Origin: Dokdonella_A sp036518555
Lineage (GTDB): Bacteria; Pseudomonadota; Gammaproteobacteria; Xanthomonadales; Rhodanobacteraceae
NCBI RefSeq assembly: GCF_036518555.1
Contig: NZ_DATDMY010000077.1
Span: 1-27,853 of the forward strand
DNA: 27,853 nucleotides
Direction of reading: 5' to 3'
Shown: piece after piece, positions 1 to 7,820 of the stretch
Layout: every line of letters starts with the position of its first letter
Numbering within the stretch: position 1 is the first letter of the stretch
Program-made: the position numbers and the translations under genes
The notes under the pieces: generated by a model
What the model saw: the letters and a program-made list of their open reading frames with translations, nothing else
Database searches by the model: none
What the model was told of the DNA's origin: nothing

Positions 1-99
1 ACCGGCGGCGGCACCTGGCAGACCGACGCGATCCACGGCGACTGCGCGGTCATCGCGACGTTCGACGATCGCATCTTCGCGTCCGGGTTCGAGCCGTAG
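1..99 (+). CDS. C-terminal end of a secreted protein with terminal IFASGFEP motif (partial)
   Basis: An open frame enters from the left edge and stops at TAG 97-99, giving 32 residues. The visible part contains a Gly-rich stretch, then HGDCAVIATF and the extreme C-terminus DRIFASGFEP. The last residues match the [IVL]F-x-x-G-F-[DE] ending seen on four other proteins here, all of which have an N-terminal export signal. I infer that this is also an exported protein whose body lies outside the window. The fold cannot be named from so little sequence. Confidence 0.7.
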   Translation, partial: TGGGTWQTDAIHGDCAVIATFDDRIFASGFEP

Positions 100-283
100 T
101 CTCGTGCGGCGTACGCGCGGCCGCATCGCCGCGCGCATGAAGCGGAGGGGGCATCGTTCCCGCGTTGCGCCCGGCAGATGACGATCGATCCCGCAACGGC
201 TATCGTGGCAACGTGTGTTGCGACCGTCGCGGAGGCGCCATGAGGACGCTGCGGGCACTTGGCCACGAGCGGGACCTGGCGAC

Positions 284-730
284 ATGAAGCCGGGGACCCG
301 ACCCATCCTCGTGGTCGAGGACAACGAGTTCGACGCGGAAATGATCGCCGAAGCGCTGCTCGAGGTCGGTGCCGAGAGCCCGGTCGAGCGCGTGGACGAT
401 GGCGCGGAGGCGGTCGACTTCCTGTTCCGGCGCAACCGTTATGCCGGGCGTGCGGACGATCTGCCGGCGCTCGTCCTGCTCGACATCAAGATGCCGCGCA
501 TGGACGGCTTCGAGGTATTGCGCGCGATTCGTGAAAGCGACTACACGCGGCAGATCCCGGTCGTGATCCTGACCTCGTCCAACGAACCCCGGGACATCGA
601 CGAGTGCCGCACACTCGGCGCGAATGCATACGTCGTCAAGCCGAATGACGCGCGCCGCTTCACCGACACGGTACGCACCGTCGGCGAGTTCTGGACCAAG
701 CTCAACGAACTGCCCGAACACGCGTACTGA
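284..730 (+). CDS. Single-domain response regulator (Rcp1-like receiver)
   Basis: A 148-residue protein made of one CheY-type receiver with no output domain. The acidic pocket is E12-D13 (VVEDNEFD), the phospho-acceptor is D67 in LVLLDIKMPRMDG, the switch Thr is T97 (ILTSS) and the invariant Lys is K119 (YVVKP). The insert between helix 2 and strand 3, rich in Arg and Asp, and the short C-terminal tail resemble Rcp1-type regulators. Those are usually paired with phytochrome or other hybrid histidine kinases by phosphotransfer. The frame is open to a GTG at 215, but the ATG at 284 begins directly before the receiver's first strand, so I prefer it. No kinase lies beside it here, so its partner is unknown. 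Confidence 0.9.
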   Translation: MKPGTRPILVVEDNEFDAEMIAEALLEVGAESPVERVDDGAEAVDFLFRRNRYAGRADDLPALVLLDIKMPRMDGFEVLRAIRESDYTRQIPVVILTSSNEPRDIDECRTLGANAYVVKPNDARRFTDTVRTVGEFWTKLNELPEHAY

Positions 731-793
731 ACGCGTGACGGCGCGCCGATCGCAAGGCGTCGCGCCGCCACGCCGGCGTGCCGCCCAGGGCGG

Positions 794-1297
794 CTAGATG
801 GGCACCTTCGCGTGATCGCCGATCGCCGGCTTCGCGCCCGTCACGGCCGCGGCGAGCATGAGCGTCGCCGCGACGAGGCGGTGCGGGCCGTCCCACAGTT
901 CGGCCTGCTGCGGCGATACGTGGATGAGGCGGATGTCGGGGTCGTCGGCGCTGTCCCACCACGCCTTCGCGGCGACCGTGAAGAGGTCCTTGATCTTCGC
1001 GCGATCGTTGCTGACGACCGCGGGGCCCGTGAACGTGACGTAGTCGTTGGCGCTTTCGTCACCGAAAGCGACGACGACGTCCGGCGACCGCGCGATCTGC
1101 GCGATCTTCGACGAGCTCGCGCTCGTCAGGAAGAACAGCGAACGCGTGTCCGGTTCGACCGTCACCGCCATCGGGCGCAGGTGGGGGCGATGGCCGTCGA
1201 TCGTCGCGAGGAACGCGCTGCGATGCCTGCCCGCGATGGTCCATGCGCGCTCCAGCAGTTCCTGCGGGGACGCGTCCGTCGCTTCTTCGTGGGCCAT
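794..1297 (-). CDS. Pyridoxamine 5'-phosphate oxidase family (general-stress-protein-26-like) flavin-binding protein
   Basis: A 167-residue protein with a split-barrel FMN-binding fold. The N-terminal part has the pattern HRSAFLATIDGHRPHLRPMAV, interrupted by the strand-turn typical of the family. It is followed by FFLTSASSSKIAQI and VVVAFGDESANDYVTFTG, then the conserved WWDSADDPDIRLI region of GSP26-like members. The start at 1297 has GGAGAAG about five bases upstream. A longer open frame reaches 1426 but has no comparable ribosome site. These proteins bind FMN, F420 or heme in different lineages, and the substrate cannot be told from sequence. The gene converges on the response regulator; a GC-rich palindrome (780-794) lies at the junction, reaching the first base of this gene's stop codon. 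Confidence 0.85.
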   Translation of the reverse strand: MAHEEATDASPQELLERAWTIAGRHRSAFLATIDGHRPHLRPMAVTVEPDTRSLFFLTSASSSKIAQIARSPDVVVAFGDESANDYVTFTGPAVVSNDRAKIKDLFTVAAKAWWDSADDPDIRLIHVSPQQAELWDGPHRLVAATLMLAAAVTGAKPAIGDHAKVPI

Positions 1298-1456
1298 GAG
1301 GCTTCTCCAGTCGGATGGGCCTCCCACTCTGCGGCCTGCGACTGCACCGGCGATGAACGATGGCCTCGCAGCGGGCGCAGCGCGGAATGCCGCCGGGGTA
1401 CCGGCCATCGTCCGATCCACGCGCATTCCGGGTCGGGCGAAACCGTTCGCAGGACG

Positions 1457-3850
1457 CTAGCCGTCGAAGCCGTCCGCGAAGATCACGTCGCTCGTCGTGA
1501 CGGCGCGGCATGCCGAAAACTCCGACGTGTGCCCGGACGGGCTCGTTGCGGTCGCGGTGATCTGGTCGTCGCCGGGCACGACGATACCCGGGACCAGCAG
1601 GCTGAACGCCTTCGTGCATTGGTCGTTCTGCGGGACGATCGCGCAGTCGAGGTCGACCGACCTGCTGCCGAGCAGGGTGAGGCCCTCGCCGTGCCCGGAT
1701 GCGTTGCAGCCGTGGTTGCGGTAGATGTCGATGCGGTACGTGCCGAGCGTGGAGGAGAGCGTGCCTTCAAGCACGAAGAACGCGAACCCGGGCGACGGCT
1801 GCGCGCGCGTGAGCACGGGGTAGTTCTGGTTGCGGTTCGGCGTGACGAAGCCGTCGAGCACGGGGTCGGGGTCGTTCGGCGTGACGCCATTGTCGCCGAG
1901 GTCGATCGCGAGGCCGTCGTTGCCCGAGTACTGGTTGCCGCTGAGGTCGTTCGGCGATCCCGAATGCAGGTAGATGCCATCGCCACCGTTGCTCGCGAAG
2001 CTGTTCTCCGGGCCGACGCGATTGTGGTGGGCGCCGCCGTCGATGAGCATGCCCGCGCCATCGGACCGGATGACGAGGTTGTCGCGGAACGTGTTGTGAT
2101 GCGCATCCTCGCCGGTCACGAGGATGTTGATCGCGCTGCTGCGCGAGATCCAGTTGTCCTGGACCTGGTTGTGGTCCGAATAGACGACGAGTGCGGCCGC
2201 ATTGGGCGCGTTCTGCAAGCCGGCGTCGCCGAGCGCATTGCCGATCACGCTGTTGTCGCCGTTGCCGCCGAGGACGATGCCGAGCGAAGCGCCGCCGACG
2301 AAGTTGGTCTGCGCGGGGTCCGGCCCGCCGATCTGCACGTCGCCGGCGCTGTCGCCGATGCGAATCGCGGTGGCGACGTCGAGCAACGCCGTGCCGGCGA
2401 CCGAACCGCCGAACTGGTTGCCGGTAACGAGGTGGCCGCGCCCGGAGCGCAGGTGGACGGCGTTGCCGGTGAAGCCCGAAAATGCGAGCTGGCTCAGTTT
2501 CAGGTTGTCGGCCGACTCGTTGGAATCGAACACGAACGCGCTGTCGACGCCCGCACCGGCCTTGAGGATCACGCAGGGTTCGCCGTTGTAGCCGAGTCCG
2601 AATGTGTTCGGCTGGCTGCCGGGCTGCGTCTCGCCGAGGATGTCGGTGTCGTCGGTGAGCGTCAGCGCCTGGTTGACCGAGATCGTGCGCGGGCAACTGC
2701 CGGGGATGTCGAATCGGATGACTTGCCGGCCATTGGTGCCGTTCGCGCTCGCGACCGCTTGCGCGAGGCTGCCGGCGCCGGTCGCGGCAGTCGTCGTGAC
2801 GTCGAGATAGAGCGAGTCGTCGACCGGCGTCTCGAACGCGCCCATGTCCGGATCGGAGCCGACGAGGCGCGGCTGCGCGGCGAGATCGAGCACGGGCAGG
2901 CCGCCCGGGACGAAGCGCGTGCCCGCATTGACGACCGGCGAGTTGTTCTGCGGGACGCCGCTCGATTGCAGCAGCGGTGCCGCCGAGATGTTGTCGAGAT
3001 TGGTCGCGAGGACGCCGTGCGTGAGCGACAGGCTGTCGTAGCGGTTGTGGCTCGAATACAGGTCGCCGCCGTCGACGAGTACTTCGGTGCCGTCGTTCTC
3101 GAACACGTTGCCGAACAGTTCCACCGCCGCCGACGCCGGATGCTGGTCTTCGTCGAACGGCAGGAACGCGAGTCTCAGGCTGCCGCCGCGCACGGTGCTG
3201 TTGGTCAGCGCGAAATACGCCGGATTCGAGCCGGTCGAGAAGTACGACGCGTAGCCGATCGCGACGTCACCGACGGAGTCGGCGCGCGCCGTGACCATCG
3301 AGTTCTGGATGAGGATGTCGTAGCAACCCATGAAGTCGAAGGACACGCGCGAATCGAGCGCGCGCAGGGCGGTGATCGTGGCCGGGCGATCCTGCGCCTG
3401 GTAGCAGATCCAGTTGCCGAATTCCCAATCGACGTGGGTGCTGCTGATGTGGTCGAGCACGAGCGCGTTGTTGATCATCTCGATGCCGACGACGCGTTGC
3501 CCGCCGCTGCCGTCGAGCGTGGTCGCGCCGAGCGCGGCCGATTGCGAGGTGCAGCCGGGACCATAGCCGCCGCGGATCGTGAGGCGACCGTAGTTCGCCT
3601 GCGGATCGCCGCCGTTGCCGCGGTAGTCGAGCAGCAGGTCGCTGCCGAGGGTGTAGGTGCCGCTGCGCAGCTTGAGCGTGATGTCTTCGGTGCTGCCGCC
3701 GTCGATGTTGGCGAAGGCCTGGTACAGCGCCGAGGTGCTTTCGATGCACAGTTCGGTCGCGGCGTGCGCGCGCGCCGAACCGGCCAACGCGACCAGCATG
3801 AGCGCATGGGTGACCCACCGCCGCATCGATCTCGAATGAACCAGGGCCAT
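1457..3850 (-). CDS. Secreted right-handed parallel beta-helix protein with C-terminal IFADGFDG motif
   Basis: 797 residues. An export signal spans residues 1-30 (basic start, hydrophobic core VTHALMLVALAGSA, cleavage near ARAHA/ATELC). The body has many short N-x-[VIL] turns such as NNALVLDHISST, HNTFRDNLVIRSDGAG and HNRVGPENSFASN, typical of parallel beta-helix repeats (PbH1). Towards the end is the block GNDGLAIDLGDNGVTPNDPDP followed by NYPVLTRA, which I recall from CSLREA-type and other large secreted beta-helix proteins. An Ig-like C-terminal region precedes the final SDVIFADGFDG. GGAGAAG four bases upstream supports the start at 3850. Such proteins are usually surface adhesins or polysaccharide-binding or -cleaving; I see no catalytic signature. 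It is divergent from the one-heme propeller gene. Confidence 0.85.
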   Translation of the reverse strand: MALVHSRSMRRWVTHALMLVALAGSARAHAATELCIESTSALYQAFANIDGGSTEDITLKLRSGTYTLGSDLLLDYRGNGGDPQANYGRLTIRGGYGPGCTSQSAALGATTLDGSGGQRVVGIEMINNALVLDHISSTHVDWEFGNWICYQAQDRPATITALRALDSRVSFDFMGCYDILIQNSMVTARADSVGDVAIGYASYFSTGSNPAYFALTNSTVRGGSLRLAFLPFDEDQHPASAAVELFGNVFENDGTEVLVDGGDLYSSHNRYDSLSLTHGVLATNLDNISAAPLLQSSGVPQNNSPVVNAGTRFVPGGLPVLDLAAQPRLVGSDPDMGAFETPVDDSLYLDVTTTAATGAGSLAQAVASANGTNGRQVIRFDIPGSCPRTISVNQALTLTDDTDILGETQPGSQPNTFGLGYNGEPCVILKAGAGVDSAFVFDSNESADNLKLSQLAFSGFTGNAVHLRSGRGHLVTGNQFGGSVAGTALLDVATAIRIGDSAGDVQIGGPDPAQTNFVGGASLGIVLGGNGDNSVIGNALGDAGLQNAPNAAALVVYSDHNQVQDNWISRSSAINILVTGEDAHHNTFRDNLVIRSDGAGMLIDGGAHHNRVGPENSFASNGGDGIYLHSGSPNDLSGNQYSGNDGLAIDLGDNGVTPNDPDPVLDGFVTPNRNQNYPVLTRAQPSPGFAFFVLEGTLSSTLGTYRIDIYRNHGCNASGHGEGLTLLGSRSVDLDCAIVPQNDQCTKAFSLLVPGIVVPGDDQITATATSPSGHTSEFSACRAVTTSDVIFADGFDG

Positions 3851-4026
3851 GTGCTTCTCCGTCGCGCGTCACTCCCCGGACAAACGGGAATGCGCCGCGG
3901 GCGGGGCCAGCGGGGACGACCGGCGCTGGAAACGCGTGCACGGGTGGAGTCGGAAGCAGCGGAGTACGATGGACTACCCGGCGATCCGGGAACCGCTTCA
4001 GGGTTCAACCCAGCAGGGGGCACGCC
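3851..4026. promoter_or_regulatory. Divergent intergenic region between two secreted-protein genes
   Basis: These 176 bases separate two divergent starts and must carry both promoters. A -10-like TACGAT lies at 3965-3970 on the plus strand, without a convincing -35. AGCAGGGGG provides the ribosome site for the gene at 4027. I see no FNR-type palindrome here, unlike the divergent region at 16336-16623. Confidence 0.35.
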
Positions 4027-5550
4027 ATGCATCGCTCGTCCGTCGTCGTGTACGTCGCATCGGTGTTCGTGTTCGCAGCATCATCAAGCGCGTTGTCCGC
4101 CGATGCGATCTTCGCGGACGGCTTCGACTATCACGACTTCCCGGTGGACCCGATCCTCGACGGCGGCGCGCCCGCGAACGCGCCGGCCTTGTTCGGTGTC
4201 ACGGGTGCGCCGAGCGGCGGGCCGTGCCTCGCCGATCCGCAGATCGGCACGTTGTTCCCGAACAACTGGCTGCGCCCGCGCTTCACCTGGGTGCCGGCCG
4301 GCGCCGAGAACCTGTTCGAGCTGCGCGTGACCGCGCCGAACCAGGGCCGTGCGCTGCTCGTCTACACGACCGCCTCGTCGTGGACGATGCCTGCGAACAT
4401 CTGGAGTGCGCTGTCGCAGCACACGGTCGACCGCGCGATCACGCTGACGGTGCGCGGCGCGACGTACGCGGGCGGCAGCCTCACGAGCGGTCCGGAGGCC
4501 GGCTCGAGCGGCGCGGTACGCATCGCCCCGGTCGCCGCACAAGGCGCGATCGTGTACTGGACGAGCGCCGGCGCGGACACGCTGCTGCGCGGTTTTCGCA
4601 TCGGCGACGAGACCCTCAAGGACATCGTTCGCCCCGCCGACGCCGGCGCCGGCTGCGTCGGCTGCCACACGGCGACGCCGGATGGCACCTGGGTCGGCTT
4701 CTCGGCGGGCGAGGGCGGCGGTGCGGGCCTCGGCCTGCTGTCGGCCGACGGCCAGGCACTCACGCCCTCGTTCATCAGTTCGAGCGCGCAGACCCTGATG
4801 GCGCGCCCGGACCAGGACGCGCCCGCATTCTCGGCGCAGCACTGGACGAGCGGCGATCGCATCGCGCTCACGATGTACCAGTCGAACATCATCTGGACCG
4901 ACCTCGAGGCCGCGTCGGCCGCGCAGGGCGCGGGCTGGGGCGTGCTCGCGCGCAGCGGCGAATCGACGAACGCGGCGTCGGCGTCGTTCGCGCACACGAG
5001 CGACACGGTGCTGTACGTGTCGACGCCGGATCCGGTGTCGACCGGCGTGACGGTCACGAACGGCGACATCCACGTCGTGCCCTACAACAACCGCGCGGGC
5101 GGCACGCCGAACACGGTCGTGGCGACGCAGGACAACGAGTACTACCCCGCGTTCTCGCCCGACGATCGCTACATCGTCTACAACCGCGCGCCGAACGGCA
5201 CGAGCAGCTACAACAACGCGCAGGCGGAGGTGTACGTCGCGCCCGCGGCGGGCGGCCAGCCCGTGCGCATCGCGGCCAACGATCCTTCGGCCTGCACCGG
5301 ACAGACGAGCCCCGGCGTCACCAACAGCTGGCCGCGCTGGTCGCCCGCCGCGAGCGACGACGCCGGCCGACGCTTCTACTGGGTCACGTTCTTGTCGACG
5401 CGCGCCGGCGGCCCGACGCAGATCTACGTCGCTCCGGTCGTCGACACCGGCGGCACGCTCACGACGTATCCCGCGCTGTACCCGTGGAACCAGGGTGCCG
5501 CCGACGCGAGCCATACGCCGGCGTGGGAGGACTTCGCGATTCCGTTCTAG
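4027..5550 (+). CDS. Secreted one-heme beta-propeller (PD40/TolB-like) protein with N-terminal IFADGFD motif
   Basis: 507 residues. The signal peptide is about residues 1-25 (SVVVYVASVFVFAASSSALSA). It is followed at once by DAIFADGFD (residues 26-34), the motif that ends other proteins in this window. A single c-type heme site CVGCH is at 210-214. Propeller-like strands follow: YYPAFSPDDRYIVYNRAP, EVYVAPAAGGQPVRI, SWPRWSPAA and TQIYVAPVVD, typical of PD40/WD40-like repeats. Similar heme-propeller proteins are known from myxobacteria and other predators or degraders, but I know of no assigned function. It is probably periplasmic or extracellular, where c-heme is attached. The C-terminus (WEDFAIPF) lacks the motif. 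The gene converges with the esterase gene 39 bases on. Confidence 0.85.
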   Translation: MHRSSVVVYVASVFVFAASSSALSADAIFADGFDYHDFPVDPILDGGAPANAPALFGVTGAPSGGPCLADPQIGTLFPNNWLRPRFTWVPAGAENLFELRVTAPNQGRALLVYTTASSWTMPANIWSALSQHTVDRAITLTVRGATYAGGSLTSGPEAGSSGAVRIAPVAAQGAIVYWTSAGADTLLRGFRIGDETLKDIVRPADAGAGCVGCHTATPDGTWVGFSAGEGGGAGLGLLSADGQALTPSFISSSAQTLMARPDQDAPAFSAQHWTSGDRIALTMYQSNIIWTDLEAASAAQGAGWGVLARSGESTNAASASFAHTSDTVLYVSTPDPVSTGVTVTNGDIHVVPYNNRAGGTPNTVVATQDNEYYPAFSPDDRYIVYNRAPNGTSSYNNAQAEVYVAPAAGGQPVRIAANDPSACTGQTSPGVTNSWPRWSPAASDDAGRRFYWVTFLSTRAGGPTQIYVAPVVDTGGTLTTYPALYPWNQGAADASHTPAWEDFAIPF

Positions 5551-5589
5551 CAAGCGGCGACGATTCCGCCCGGTTTGCCGCGCCGCAGG

Positions 5590-6828
5590 TCACGGACACG
5601 GCGGGTTGTCGAACACGACCCGCTCGGGCGGCTCGCCGTTGTGGAACGCGGCAACGAGGTCGCGGTAGGTCGTGCCGCCCGTCGGACCGGCATCGAACAT
5701 CGTGTTGCTCACCGACAGCGTGTGGTAGACGTCGCCGCTCGAGAACAGCCAGGGCACCTGCTGCAGCGCCGCGGTCATCGCGCAGCGCCAGGCCTCGCGC
5801 GCGGGATCCTGCGGATCGGTCAGGTGCAGCCGTGACGTCGCGACAGCGTCGAGGGTACTGTTCTGGATCAGCACGTCGAGCCCGAGCCCGTCGGTCACGG
5901 ACGTGAGGTACGGGTAGTACACGTCGCCGAACGTGCAGAGCGCGGGATCGAGGCCCTGCGGGATGCGGTCGCTCTCGCAATAGGTCTCGAAGTTCGCCCG
6001 CCAGAATGCGCGATTGAGATCGGCGACCTCGTCGACCGACGTCAGCGTGCTCCCGCCGATCGGGTGGTTCGGTTCGTCCCAGCCTTCGAGCGCGAAGCCG
6101 CCGTCGACGACGAAGTGCAACCGGCCCGCCGCACGCGCGTTCGGCAGCGCGCTCGCCATCGCCTCGGCATTCGCGACCAGCCCGATCGCGCCGGCCGAGG
6201 TGCCGACGAACAGGATGCGCGCCGTTCCGTCGTCGCCGAGGCCATGATCGCGCATGAGCGAGGCGAGGTCAGCCGATGCGTTGATGCGCCCGGAGAATTG
6301 CCAGCCGCACGTGCCATCGTCGTCGGCGCACTGCGGCGTTCCGCTGTTCGCGCGCAACTCGGCCGTGGCGCCCGACCAATGGTCGCTCGAGCAGTAGTTG
6401 AAATGCACGAGGTTGGCGAGATGGAAATCGGGGTTGACGTCGGGCGAGGTATTGAGGATGCCGCCATGGGTGATCGGCGTCCAGCTGCCGTCGGCAGCGG
6501 GCGTGGTCGTCGTCAGCGCCGTGCCGCGCTCCGCGCACGACAACGTGAGGTCGTCGCAGCTCCCACCGCCCTGGAACAGGATGACCCAGTCGTCCGATCC
6601 GGTCGGCGACGGACGGAATTCGTAGCTGGCGGGCGTGCCGTCGTTGCAGCGTGCGTCGTTCCATGCCGGATCGTGCTGCGCGGGCTTCACCGTCTGCCAG
6701 CACCCGGGATCGCCGCGACACGACTCGAACGTGTCCGCGAAGATCGGATCGAGGATCGGACTCGACGCGCACGCGAGCGTCGCGTCGAGGGTGAGTGCAC
6801 AGATCGGCAGCACTCGCAGGATTCGCAT
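5590..6828 (-). CDS. Pectinacetylesterase/Notum-family secreted serine hydrolase
   Basis: 412 residues from the ATG at 6828, with GAGGG about eight bases upstream. An export signal covers residues 1 to about 20 (RILRVLPICALTLDATLAC); the Cys at 20 is not in a canonical lipobox. Then comes LDPIFADTFES (27-36), an N-terminal form of the terminal motif. Family features are the oxyanion stretch WVILFQGGGSCDD (81-93), the nucleophile S211 in VGTSAGAIGLV, a likely acid D327 in IQNSTLDAVA and a likely base H369 in SGDVYHTLSV. Paired Cys residues (C37/C43, C91/C98, C168/C174 and others) fit an exported protein. Plant members remove acetyl from pectin, and animal Notum removes palmitoleate from Wnt. 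The bacterial substrate is unknown; ester-linked acyl groups on polysaccharide are a guess. Confidence 0.88.
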   Translation of the reverse strand: MRILRVLPICALTLDATLACASSPILDPIFADTFESCRGDPGCWQTVKPAQHDPAWNDARCNDGTPASYEFRPSPTGSDDWVILFQGGGSCDDLTLSCAERGTALTTTTPAADGSWTPITHGGILNTSPDVNPDFHLANLVHFNYCSSDHWSGATAELRANSGTPQCADDDGTCGWQFSGRINASADLASLMRDHGLGDDGTARILFVGTSAGAIGLVANAEAMASALPNARAAGRLHFVVDGGFALEGWDEPNHPIGGSTLTSVDEVADLNRAFWRANFETYCESDRIPQGLDPALCTFGDVYYPYLTSVTDGLGLDVLIQNSTLDAVATSRLHLTDPQDPAREAWRCAMTAALQQVPWLFSSGDVYHTLSVSNTMFDAGPTGGTTYRDLVAAFHNGEPPERVVFDNPPCP

Positions 6829-6970
6829 GTCGTCGGCCCTCCCTGGAATGCCCACTTCCAACGACGATGCCCGCAAGCGGTTGACACGCTCCGCGACGTG
6901 CGTACGGACGCGGCTCGCGGTCGGTGCGCCGGAGCGCTAGGATGGTGTCCCTGGCCGGGAGGAGAGCCCA
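6829..6970. promoter_or_regulatory. Divergent intergenic region between esterase and metzincin-like genes
   Basis: 142 bases between two divergent starts. On the plus strand a -10-like TAGGAT (6938-6943) sits about 28 bases before the ATG at 6971, and GGAGGAGAG is the ribosome site. A TTGACA at 6881-6886 is too far from TAGGAT to form a normal -35/-10 pair with it. No FNR-type palindrome is present. Confidence 0.3.
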
Positions 6971-7663
6971 ATGCACCGCATCTTCCGCGCTCTGGTCCTG
7001 CTCGCGTCGTGGCCCGTGCTCGCGCACGCGGTGGACAGCCATCTCATCTACCTCAACACCTGCAAGCCGATCGGCTGCCCGGTGCAGCCGGGGCCCGACG
7101 ACGCGGCCAACGGCGCCTCGTCGATTCCGAACCAGCCCTCCACGGTGAGCCCCTTCGCGTTCAGCGACGCGACGTTCGAGCGCACGGCGGGTTGTCTGCG
7201 CGCGGTGTTCGCACGCTACGACATCAGCATCACGACGACCGATCCGGGCGCACTGCCGCGGCGCGAGATGATGATCGCAGGCGAGTCGCAGGACGTCGGG
7301 CTTCCGCCAGGCACCAGCGGGGTAGCGCCGTTCACCGGGGATCCGATCGACAATGCGATCGCGTACGCGTTCGCGACTACGATCGGCGATGATCCGGATG
7401 CGCTGTGCTGGGCCGCAGCGGCACAGCTCGGCCATCTTTACGGCCTCGACAACGAGCACTACTGCCCGGACCTCATGAGCTATACCGGCGGCTGCGGCCT
7501 CAAGGCGTTCACCGACGTCGATGCCCCCTGCGGCGAATTCTCCGACCGCACGTGCGCGTCGGGCGCGGCGACGCAGAACAGCGATGCCACCCTGAGGCTC
7601 GTGATCGGCGACGCCGATCGCATCTTCCTCGCGGGCTTCGATCCGGACATGCCGGCGCCATAG
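6971..7663 (+). CDS. Secreted metzincin-like protein with degenerate zinc site and C-terminal IFLAGFD motif
   Basis: 230 residues, with a signal peptide of about 1-20 (IFRALVLLASWPVLAHA). The middle holds AAAAQLGHLYGLDNEHYCPDLMSY. It lines up with the metzincin helix HExxHxxGxxH plus a Met-turn, but A-Q replaces H-E and N replaces the third His; only the central GH..GL remains. The following TGGCGLKAFTDV...CGEF and the later TQNS block are shared, as I recall, with myxobacterial secreted proteins that are often annotated without function. The protein ends ADRIFLAGFDPDMPAP, so the terminal motif is followed by six residues. The strong ribosome site GGAGGAG precedes the start. Proteolytic activity looks doubtful; a binding or structural role is possible. 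Confidence 0.8.
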   Translation: MHRIFRALVLLASWPVLAHAVDSHLIYLNTCKPIGCPVQPGPDDAANGASSIPNQPSTVSPFAFSDATFERTAGCLRAVFARYDISITTTDPGALPRREMMIAGESQDVGLPPGTSGVAPFTGDPIDNAIAYAFATTIGDDPDALCWAAAAQLGHLYGLDNEHYCPDLMSYTGGCGLKAFTDVDAPCGEFSDRTCASGAATQNSDATLRLVIGDADRIFLAGFDPDMPAP

Positions 7664-7820
7664 GGCGCGTCGGGGAAGAGACGACCAGAACATGTGCAAA
7701 ATGCTGCAGCGCCCGATGCTCGCGGCGGGTTGTCTCGAGATGATCCGCATTGCACGTACAGGCGGTGGTACCGCATCGATGTGATTCGCGTCGCCTCAAT
7801 GATCGATGGAGCCTGGGTCG

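Noticed and set aside
176..192. TGACGATCGATC upstream of the response regulator as an FNR-like box
   Set aside because: The right half does not match ATCAA or GTCAA, so it fails the palindrome test that the four accepted boxes pass.
780..794. GCCGCCC-A-GGGCGGC palindrome as terminator between the converging response regulator and PNPOx-like genes
   Set aside because: There is no T-run on either strand and the loop is minimal. The symmetry may be chance in DNA of this GC content.
812..4330. A very long plus-strand open frame (over 1,100 codons) antisense to the PNPOx-like and beta-helix genes
   Set aside because: Its product is Arg/Ala/Val/Asp-rich with no domain, while the minus-strand genes have signal peptides, ribosome sites and known folds. 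It is a GC-rich shadow frame.
5526..5550. C-terminus WEDFAIPF of the heme-propeller protein as a degenerate terminal tag
   Set aside because: It lacks the F-x4-F-[DE] pattern, and the protein already has a perfect tag at its N-terminus.
6881..6886. TTGACA as a -35 element for the metzincin-like gene
   Set aside because: No -10-like hexamer follows at 16-18 bases. The better -10 candidate (TAGGAT, 6938) is over 50 bases away.
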